Positions 28,839 through 35,770 of a stretch of DNA of 64,000 bases are shown one piece after another. The notes beneath the pieces are model-generated. The model saw nothing but the letters and a program-made list of their open reading frames with translations. It was not told the DNA's origin and did no database searches. Made by a program: the position numbers and the translations under genes. This stretch comes from UBA6623 sp965226435. Its GTDB lineage: Bacteria; Acidobacteriota; Terriglobia; Bryobacterales; UBA6623. The stretch is from contig CBDDCY010000011.1 of the NCBI GenBank assembly GCA_965226435.1, positions 868,001-932,000 on the forward strand. The letters run 5' to 3'. Positions within the stretch are counted from its first letter, which is position 1. Every line of letters begins with the position of its first letter.

Positions 28839-28981
28839 ACACAAGGTCCGGGCGAAAAAGCACACCGCCGGGCCTGGTGTCGGCGGTGATGCGCTGTCTC
28901 AGACCGGCTCCTTAGGCGACCAAGGGGCTCATCCGAAAATAGTCTTTCGAGCGTATTCTTATGGCGCACTCCGGTCGACGT

Positions 28982-29158
28982 GGCGCACGCACTCTTGCGT
29001 GCCGTGTCGCCACTCGTGGCGACATTGGGCAGGTCTCTAGATCTAGACCTGCCCAAGCGGGGACTTCCGTCCCCGCCTCCGTGTCTACTGCCCGCGGCGG
29101 GTTCGGTCTCCAGCGCTATCGTGCCCAATTGAGGAAGGGCAGGTCTGGAGACCTGCCC
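28982..29158. repeat. Cluster of five consecutive perfect or near-perfect hairpins
   Basis: In order: GGCGCACGCA...TGCGTGCC (from 28982); TGTCGCCA-CTCG-TGGCGACA (29005-29024); GGGCAGGTCT...AGACCTGCCC (29027-29054); GCGGGGAC-TTCC-GTCCCCGC (29057-29076); GGGCAGGTCT-GG-AGACCTGCCC (29137-29158). The third and fifth share arms with single copies near 57759, 58031 and 60051. They lie between the ISNCY element and the stop of the TPR gene, in a 400-base stretch with no believable gene. Confidence 0.7.
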
Positions 29159-29255
29159 CACTGCGAGAGGCTGTGCCCAGAGGCGAGGCAGCGCGATCTT
29201 CACGCACTGTCGGCCCGACCGCGGCGACTGCGCGGAGAAATCGGTCGCTTGATGC

Positions 29256-31190
29256 TTATTTCGACAATTTCTTGAGGCGCTCTCGGATGATGGCGCTGCG
29301 AGTTTCTTTCAGCTTCTTCACGATGGCTAGATGCTTTGCTGCTTCCTCGCGGTTCCCCAACATGCCAAAAGCCCGTCCGAGCAGATAGTGCACGGTCGCG
29401 CCGTCCCCGATACCAAAGCGCAGCGCGGCTTGCAAATGCTCGACCGATTTCGCAAAGTCGCGTTGCTTGAAATAAACTTGGCCGAGGACCTTGTGAGCGG
29501 CGGCGGACTTCGGGTTGATTTCGATCGCTCGCAACGAGACCTTTTGCGCCTCGTTCGTCTTCCCCGTGAGAAAATACGCCTCTCCGGTTCGCGCCAGGGC
29601 CGGAACCGAGAAAGGGTCGTTCTTCAATTCGGCTTGAAAGGCGACGATCGCCTCTTCGTATCGCCGCCGCTTCATGTGGAGGGTTCCGATCTCCAGATGA
29701 AGCTGCGCAGCCTCGGGATTGAGGGCCAAGGCCTGCCGGTACGCCTCGATCGCCTCGTCGTCCTCTTCGCGAGCGGCGTGGTGCTCGGCCCGGAGTTGGT
29801 GCGTGCGGTAGGAGTTCGGCTCGAGCGAGGCGAACGATTCCAGGGACTGCGCCGAGAGTCTTTCGGCGCATTTCTGGACGTAGAACGCAAACTCCGCATC
29901 GGTCGGATGACGGTTGTGCAGGGCGAGAAACCCTTGCAGCGCTTCCTCGAGTCGGCCGAGATCTAGGTAAGCGCGAGCCTGCTGGTATTCAATCTGATCG
30001 GCGTTTCCGTCGGCGGCGGCCCGCCGGACGAGTCCCAGGGCCTCCCTTGGACCACCGGCGAGTAATGCGGCATGCGCTTTGTCGGTCCAGGATGCATCGG
30101 CGCCGGCCTGCAGGTCGGGTAGTGCTTCCCGAATCCGTCGCGCGTCCTGCGCAGGCAGAGGACCCTGTCGAGCCGCCCGCGAATCAACTGCCGCCGCGGC
30201 CAGGGCTTGAAGCGCCGCCGGGCGGTCCTTGTGCAACGTCTCCGCCAACCTACGTATTCGATTCGCCTCGGCTTCCATTCCCATCTGAGTCAGGAGGCGT
30301 ACCAGCCCGGTGGCTGCCGGCAGGTGACTCGGGAAGTTCTGCCCTTCGCGGATATAGCTCTCGACAGCCTTCAGCGGCTCATCCCGCCCTTCGAGTAACT
30401 CGCCGATCCGATAATGAACCCCGGGCAACCGCGGTTCCATGCGCGCGGCGTGCCGCAATTCCTCCAGAGCCTTTCCGGTATCGCCTTGCTGTGTAAACTG
30501 CTCCCCCCGAAACAGGTAGAACCAAGCAGAATCGAACCTATCCTGCCGCACCACGAAGAAGGCTTGCGTCGACAGCTTGCGATAGGTTCGGCCCAAATGA
30601 AAGATCAGCTCGTGATCACTCGAATCGAGCCGTTGACACTCCTTGAACTCTGTAATGGCTTCGCCAAGGTTGCTCGCCTGAAGATGGCTCAATGCCAGCC
30701 ACTTTCGAGCCTCGATGTTTCGAGGATCCATCTCCACGGCGTCGGCCAGCTCGTCGATCGCCAATTCGGGCCGAGACGTCAGGTAGTAGTCCATGCCGAG
30801 CAACACCTTCGCCGCCGGCAGCCGCGGGTTCCGCCGTAGAGCCTCGCGAAACTCTCGGATCGCCGGCTCATACTTGCGCTGGAGGTGATAGATCATTCCC
30901 AGGTTGGCGCGAGCCTCGGGAAGATCAGGCATTAAGGTGCTAATCGCTTTCCACGCCTCCGCGGCCGTCTCGTAGTCTTTCCGCTCCAGCGCCTGCTGTG
31001 CGCGCTGGTAATGCTGTTGGAGATCGTCGCGGGTGGGCTGCTGCCCGAGAGCGTTCAGCGCGAGGAACGGAAGGGCGACTAAAACGATAGAAAGCCGGGT
31101 CCGGTTCGGCAGCTTACCGAGCTGCTGGTCTGCGAGCCCGCCTGTCCGCGCGAAGCCGGCGACGGTCTGTGGTATGGAGACGCCTTTCAT
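29256..31190 (-). CDS. Exported TPR-repeat protein
   Basis: 644 residues from ATG 31188-31190. A basic N-terminus and hydrophobic segment (LSIVLVALPFLALNALGQ) look like a long signal peptide or anchor. TPR units fill the rest, in an N-terminal block (AQQALERKDYETAAEAWKAI to about residue 260) and a C-terminal block (about residue 390 to the end). A divergent alpha-helical middle separates them. No enzymatic domain is visible. A 40-base relic of a close paralogue is found at 33258-33304. It is a scaffold by family; partners unknown. Confidence 0.85.
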   Translation of the reverse strand: MKGVSIPQTVAGFARTGGLADQQLGKLPNRTRLSIVLVALPFLALNALGQQPTRDDLQQHYQRAQQALERKDYETAAEAWKAISTLMPDLPEARANLGMIYHLQRKYEPAIREFREALRRNPRLPAAKVLLGMDYYLTSRPELAIDELADAVEMDPRNIEARKWLALSHLQASNLGEAITEFKECQRLDSSDHELIFHLGRTYRKLSTQAFFVVRQDRFDSAWFYLFRGEQFTQQGDTGKALEELRHAARMEPRLPGVHYRIGELLEGRDEPLKAVESYIREGQNFPSHLPAATGLVRLLTQMGMEAEANRIRRLAETLHKDRPAALQALAAAAVDSRAARQGPLPAQDARRIREALPDLQAGADASWTDKAHAALLAGGPREALGLVRRAAADGNADQIEYQQARAYLDLGRLEEALQGFLALHNRHPTDAEFAFYVQKCAERLSAQSLESFASLEPNSYRTHQLRAEHHAAREEDDEAIEAYRQALALNPEAAQLHLEIGTLHMKRRRYEEAIVAFQAELKNDPFSVPALARTGEAYFLTGKTNEAQKVSLRAIEINPKSAAAHKVLGQVYFKQRDFAKSVEHLQAALRFGIGDGATVHYLLGRAFGMLGNREEAAKHLAIVKKLKETRSAIIRERLKKLSK

Positions 31191-31453
31191 CGTGGATCGA
31201 ACACCCAGTTGATCTGACAGTCGGTTGATCTGATGGTATAAGGTGTGACTTCCTCGATCAACCTACGAATTGCAATACTGTACGCGGCCGCCACTGCCGG
31301 AGCCCGCCAGAGTTCTAAGTGAAATGAGATTGGTCTGCCGAACGGTGTGTTCCACGGCCGGGACGCTCAACACGCCGATACCTCTATACTCACCGCAGCC
31401 TCGAGCGGCTTCAGGCCGCTGAGCCGTCCCATTGACCTATTTTGAGGAAATCT

Positions 31454-31600
31454 ATGACTATCGCGAATTGGAAGACCCAGGTCTACGGCGTTGTTCAGAG
31501 CCTGCTTCTTAACAACCCGCACCGCGTTGCGGGAATGATGGTGAGGGCCGCCGACGGCCAGCTCCGGCGTGGACGGAGTTTACGAGCTATCGCTGCCTGA
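31454..31600 (+). CDS. Small ORF, 48 residues, unknown
   Basis: ATG 31454 has GAGGAA seven bases upstream, and the reading ends at TGA 31598-31600. The product is basic, beginning MTIANWKTQVYGVVQSLLLN and ending RAIAA. No family is recognised. It lies in a gene-poor stretch between a divergent TPR gene and an exported protein and may be a relic. The good ribosome-binding site is the only positive evidence. Confidence 0.25.
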   Translation: MTIANWKTQVYGVVQSLLLNNPHRVAGMMVRAADGQLRRGRSLRAIAA

Positions 31601-31875
31601 GAGCAGCTCAGGAGGATGGCACAGGATCCGCCAGACCAATTCTGCTGTGGCCGAAGGATGGCCAAAATGGGAACCCTGGTACAATCGCCGTAAACCTCCG
31701 TGTTGACTCGAAGAACGTTTCTTGCATCCGCTCTCGCCGCTCCCGCCGCAAACGCGACCAGCTCCTCGAAGATACGTGCCGCGGGGTCAACAAAACGGGC
31801 CCTGTTGATGCATGGCAACCGTGGATCGGCTATCCTACGGGTGCCAGGGCGGTCAAAATGGAAATCCTGGGTCAA

Positions 31876-33171
31876 ATGACAACAGGTGGGCAGAATTCGC
31901 AGTCCGTCTATCGTAATCCAAAGATCGCGGCGCTCGTTGTGGAGCCTCTTCTGTTCATGGGGCTGCTTGTAGTTGCAGCCTCCCCCGCCCTCGGCCAGGC
32001 GGTCAAATATGGTGTCGGCGGTTACGTCCTGGACCGGAGCGAAACTCCCATTCCAAATGCGAACGTTGTGGTCACCAACCGGGAAACCGGGATTTCTACC
32101 GCGAGAGCCACGGACGCAAAGGGTGGGTTTCTGTTTGCGAACCTGCCTCCCGGGACGTACACCATCACGGTTACAGCGGAAGGCTTCCGGGGGTCTATGC
32201 AACAGAGCGTCGTGCTCCGTGTGGACTCGGACTCGACCGTGCGCTGGCTGTGTGGCGTAGGCTGCACAGCCCTTTTCTCGCCAGGAGACCTCGTGGTGCT
32301 CGGTTCAGCGGTGGCGATGGTCATGCCGGACACGGCCGTGTCGCTGACCCAATTCGAGCCTGCTGACATCCACAGTTCTAACGGGAAGGTAGTTCGGGTC
32401 ACTTACGAAACCGGGTTGAATGACGTCGGAGCGGGACATCTGGCGTACTCGCCGGCCGGGGTGGACCGTCAATTCCAGTTCGAGGAGCCGGTCTGGATCA
32501 TCGGATACCAAACGGCCCTCTACGGCGAGGACGGCGAGCGGCCGAAGGAAAACTTTCTCTGCCACACCTACCTGGGCGATGAGTTGTTCAAGCAGAGTCG
32601 CAACGCGAAGATGAACGCCATTTACACCGATGCTTTCACCAGGGAGGTGAAGCTGCCGCAGGGCTTCGGAATCTTTGTCGGCGCCGGCCAGCAGCTCAAC
32701 TGGCTGCCGCTTTTCAACAACCGCACGGCCGGCATTGTCCGTGTCCGGATGCGGTTGGAAGTGACGGTGATTCGCGTGAAGGATCTCGTCAAGCCGATGC
32801 GGCGTGTTTACTCGACTTTGCACAGTGTTGAACTGCCGCACCTGTTCTTCGTCCCTCCCAAACGACATGAAAGGAGGACCGTGGTCACGTTCGACTTCGA
32901 TGGACGGATTCATTTTCTGGGTACGCACGTCCATCCCTACGCCGAGTCCATGGAACTGTACAACTTGGACCGGGACGAGCAGGTGTGGCTAGGCAAGAGC
33001 CGACATGACGACTTCGGCGAGATGGTGGGCTTCGACACATACTCAAGTGCAGAAGGGTACCCTGTGAAGGCTGGCGAGAGCTATCGCATCAGCAGCGTCT
33101 ACAACAATCCTACCGACCATGAGATTGATGCGATGGCGGGGTTGTTCGTTTTTTACTCGGTCGATGAGTGA
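31876..33171 (+). CDS. Exported carboxypeptidase-regulatory protein with His-rich beta-sandwich C-terminal domain
   Basis: 431 residues. I choose ATG 31876; an earlier in-frame ATG at 31858 lies inside a dispersed IS-end-like motif. A signal peptide (VVEPLLFMGLLVVAASPALG) precedes an Ig-like carboxypeptidase-regulatory domain (GGYVLDRSETPIPNANVVVT to about residue 125). A spacer with two Cys (WLCGVGC) and a large C-terminal part follow. In the latter, THVHPYAESMELYN and NNPTDHEIDAMAGLFVFY recall the C-terminal domain of copper type II ascorbate-dependent monooxygenases, where the HxH pair binds copper. That assignment is by motif memory only. No partner gene is evident. Confidence 0.65.
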   Translation: MTTGGQNSQSVYRNPKIAALVVEPLLFMGLLVVAASPALGQAVKYGVGGYVLDRSETPIPNANVVVTNRETGISTARATDAKGGFLFANLPPGTYTITVTAEGFRGSMQQSVVLRVDSDSTVRWLCGVGCTALFSPGDLVVLGSAVAMVMPDTAVSLTQFEPADIHSSNGKVVRVTYETGLNDVGAGHLAYSPAGVDRQFQFEEPVWIIGYQTALYGEDGERPKENFLCHTYLGDELFKQSRNAKMNAIYTDAFTREVKLPQGFGIFVGAGQQLNWLPLFNNRTAGIVRVRMRLEVTVIRVKDLVKPMRRVYSTLHSVELPHLFFVPPKRHERRTVVTFDFDGRIHFLGTHVHPYAESMELYNLDRDEQVWLGKSRHDDFGEMVGFDTYSSAEGYPVKAGESYRISSVYNNPTDHEIDAMAGLFVFYSVDE

Positions 33172-33257
33172 GTGTGCCGCCAGCGATTCATCGTTGAAGG
33201 ATGGATTGCCGCCCGGTTACGCCGGGTGGGCCACTGACCCGAACCCGGCCTGGTGGC

Positions 33258-33304
33258 CGCGATGTCAGGTAATAGTCCATGCCGAGAAACACTTTCGCGG
33301 CCGC
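33258..33304 (-). pseudogene. Relic of a TPR gene
   Basis: Read on the minus strand these bases give AAAKVFLGMDYYLTSRP, nearly the same as PAAKVLLGMDYYLTSRP in the TPR protein at 29256-31190. Only this fragment is left. It lies in a 330-base space (33172-33498) that otherwise holds no gene I can support. Confidence 0.55.
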
Positions 33305-33498
33305 TATGGGGCGCTTCTATGGGTCAAGGCCCCGGATGTAAGAAAAGCTGCAAAGGTGCTCGGCATCAAGAAGCGGGACGCAGCCCCTGCGTCCAGTAAA
33401 TGAAAGGGAGTCAAGTCGGCTACCAGGGCCAAGGCCCATCGTAGCGGACCGGTTCCCGAATAACCCAGAAGTCCCCCCTCCCCAGCTCGATAAAAAGG

Positions 33499-34072
33499 GG
33501 CTCTTCCGGCTTTCTAGTGGCCGGGAGGGCGGGGATGGTAGGCTCGCGGGATGCAAGACCGCGAGCTATACCGCCAGATTCTAGGCATTGAGAGTCCCTG
33601 GAAAGTCGAACGCGTGGAGTTGCACCGGGCCGGCGGCGAAGTCCATGTCTTCCTCGAACACGATGAACAAGTGCGCTGGTGCTGTCCCGAGTGCAGCGCC
33701 GAGTGCGGGCTCCATGATCATCAACCCGAGCGCTGTTGGCGTCATCTCGACACTTGCCAGTACCGCACGATTCTGCATGCCCGGCCGCCGCGCAGCGACT
33801 GCCCCGAGCACGGGCCGCGGGTGGTGCGACTGCCGTGGGCCGAGGTCTCCAGCCGCTTCACGGTGCTGTTTGAAGCTCTCGCGATCTCGTGGCTGAAAGA
33901 AGCCAGCCAACAAGGCGTCGCCGAGCTGCTCGCACTGAGCTGGGACGTCAGGATTCAATGGGTGAAGGCGACGGCTCGCGGCTTTCGCAATCAACAGAAC
34001 TTCATCAACGCCATCTACTTCCACTGCGGAGGACTCGATATGGCCCCCGGCCACTAAAAACCCGGAAGAGCC
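33499..34072 (+). mobile_element. Internally deleted ISL3-family element (non-autonomous, MITE-like)
   Basis: Imperfect terminal inverted repeats of about 28 bp bound the element; both start GGCTCTTCCGG and continue with TAGTGGCCGGG. Inside is an in-frame fusion of the first ~125 and last ~36 residues of an ISL3 transposase. At 574 bp it is less than half the length of a complete member. I see no clear 8-bp target duplication. It could be moved only by a transposase supplied elsewhere. Confidence 0.7.
33551..34057 (+). pseudogene. ISL3 transposase with large internal deletion, frame kept
   Basis: 168 residues. The N-terminal zinc-finger region of ISL3 transposases is present (WCCPECSAECGLHDHQPERC, then CPEHGPRVVRLPWAEVSSRF). 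After AELLALSWD the sequence jumps to the family's C-terminus (WVKATARGFRNQQNFINAIY, FHCGGLDM). The DDE core is deleted. The product could still bind the element's ends through its N-terminal domain, so it might act as a repressor of related elements; this is inference. Confidence 0.75.
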
Positions 34073-34441
34073 CACTTTATTAACTCGCGGCAACTCGATC
34101 CCAAAGCTTCACAACCGCAGTCACCGACTCATCGTCCTTAACGAATAAGTCCGCGTGCGATCCCGAGCGGTAAAGCTGGCCGCCTCGTAGGCTTGCGTCT
34201 TAGCCCCATACTTCGTCAAGTTGAGCGAACCAGAGACTTCCGCTCCGTGGCGAAGCTTCTCTGCGACCACGACGTTACCCCCCCGATCTCTATGATGGAC
34301 TGGACCCCACCCCCGCCGCTAGCGTGCTCGCTTACACCGATTCATGCACCAACGCCGGATCTCGTGCTTATTTCCTTTCGGGTCTGCGGCACGGAGCTGT
34401 CATGCATCGCGGCTCGTCCCCAGGGGATCACTCTGTTTTCC
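34073..34441. other. Gene-poor stretch with a possible C-terminal relic
   Basis: No intact gene. On the minus strand, 34080 to about 34198 reads DASLRGGQLYRSGSHADLFV, then KDDESVTAVVKLWDRVAAS and a stop, bounded upstream by a stop in the same frame. It looks like the end of a protein whose remainder is gone. I cannot name the family. Confidence 0.3.
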
Positions 34442-35108
34442 CTAGGGCTTCGCTTGTCCGGACTGACCGGCCATAGAGCAACAGTCAGTTCCCAGTCGCG
34501 AATCCGGATTACCTCCATAGGTTGTGCCCTCTTCGTCGATCAGGCGTGTCACATCATCGGGATCGTGTTTGTCGAGCAGTTCCTGGAATGGACGTAGCAG
34601 CTGCCTGCTTGGTAAGAATCGATCCAGTGTTCCTCGGGCTTCCAAGATCCAAAGAAAAAAGTTCGTCGACTTGAGTTGAGCGAGCTTGCGCTGGGCATCT
34701 TGCTCGAATGGAGACAACGCAAACGGATCGTTGTCTGGGGCGACGACAGTCGCTTCGACTAAAATTCTGGAGTCGCCTGATGTTGCGGCGAAATCCGGGT
34801 GTTTATCTGTACCGTGCAAATCCGGGTGGGTGCTCACAGAGAATCCCAAGCGCAAGAGGATCTGGTGCACGAGCAGTTCGAACCATGCGGAGTAGTGTTG
34901 ACGGTAGATCGAACTGCGAAAGCTTGATCTGAAGCGTTTGAGTTCGGCCTCCGCGGCGTCCTTGGAGTAGTCTTCATACCACCGCTCGCACAGCTCTCGT
35001 GTCCACGACCGCTCGATCGATGGCGGAGCGAATGAGGAACGAGAAGTGGGATTCGTTCACCTCGGCCAATCCCGTGAAGGTTCGCTCCATGTCATCGAAG
35101 AGGCGCAT
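34442..35108 (-). pseudogene. Endonuclease-like conserved protein, frameshifted
   Basis: ATG 35106-35108 opens MRLFDDMERTFTGLAEVNES, HFSFLIRSAID in one frame. A shift near 35010 moves into the frame with RSWTRELCERWYEDYSKDAA, FRSSFRSSIYRQHYSAWFEL, LRLGFSVSTHPDLHGTDKHP and LVEATVV. The order is that of a conserved family with an NRSARP-like N-terminus and a restriction-endonuclease-like core (PDF...EAT, the D and ExT of a PD-(D/E)XK site). This is from memory. The C-terminal end (GTDCCSMAGQSGQAKP) looks out of family, so the 3' end may also be cut. Confidence 0.5.
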
Positions 35109-35377
35109 TGACTTCTCGTGATTCGAATCCGCGACACGGACAGACGCTGAGAGTTGGCGCGATGGCGAACGGGATCGTGGCAGCTAGGCTCAATCCGATA
35201 CGAGGCCCGCGCTACGCAGCCAGTAAAGCATAGCCGTGGCAGCAACCACCGTCAAGAAACCGTCAGAAAACTCGCCCATCAAGTGAGCCAGACCGTTGGC
35301 GTTGCGAGCGAAAGCAGACGCCCTAAAACCGCGTAACATCAACGAGAGAAAGGAGTTGGGAGAAAACCATGGAAGAC

Positions 35378-35432
35378 GCCCTCTTGCCTTACAAGCAGGA
35401 GGTCCCGAGTTCGAGTCTCGGACCGCCCACCA
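35378..35432 (+). pseudogene. tRNA-Val(TAC) 3' half, remnant
   Basis: An anticodon arm (CTTGC, loop CTTACAA with anticodon TAC, GCAGG), a complete T arm (CCGAG-TTCGAGT-CTCGG, 35405-35421), the 3' acceptor strand ACCGCCC, discriminator A and an encoded CCA (35430-35432) are present. The D arm and the 5' acceptor strand (expected GGGCGGT) are missing. It cannot fold into a tRNA. A 3' tRNA half is what site-specific integration of an island leaves at one end. Readings on the opposite strand through it (RDSNSGPPACKA) are artefacts. Confidence 0.7.
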
Positions 35433-35538
35433 AACCCACATTTTGTAACCCCAACAACTGCAACGGGTTACGGCGGCCCGCCCGTGAATACCGATCCCGA
35501 CTGGGTGCTAAAAAACCAGGCAGGCACTCACCGTTTTA

Positions 35539-35586
35539 GACCGCAATCGGACCAGTCCGTGAGTTATCGACCTGAATCGGACCAGT
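35539..35586 (+). repeat. Two spaced 18-bp near-identical repeats, likely an IS terminus relic
   Basis: GACCGCAATCGGACCAGT (35539-35556) and GACCTGAATCGGACCAGT (35569-35586) differ at two bases. Paired subterminal repeats like these mark the ends of some insertion sequences. No transposase is nearby. The rest of 35109-35770 holds no gene I can support. Confidence 0.35.
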
Positions 35587-35770
35587 AAATCGGGGGTGCT
35601 CATGAGCAATCCGTGTCCGTTGGAGATAACAGCCAACGACTACGAAGCCATTAAGGGACATGAGGCGATCGACTCATCATGGGTTTGGTTCATGTATTTG
35701 ACGATAGCGCCACCCACCGGGATCCGGCTGGATGCACCTCGCCCATTCGTGTACTCTAGTGCTCGGGATC

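Noticed and set aside
28982..29158. CRISPR array
   Set aside because: The hairpins differ from one another and have no regular repeat-spacer pattern; no cas gene is present anywhere in the window.
35190..35441. Minus-strand reading with RDSNSGPPACKA
   Set aside because: This is the well-known false translation of a tRNA gene; here it is the tRNA-Val fragment.
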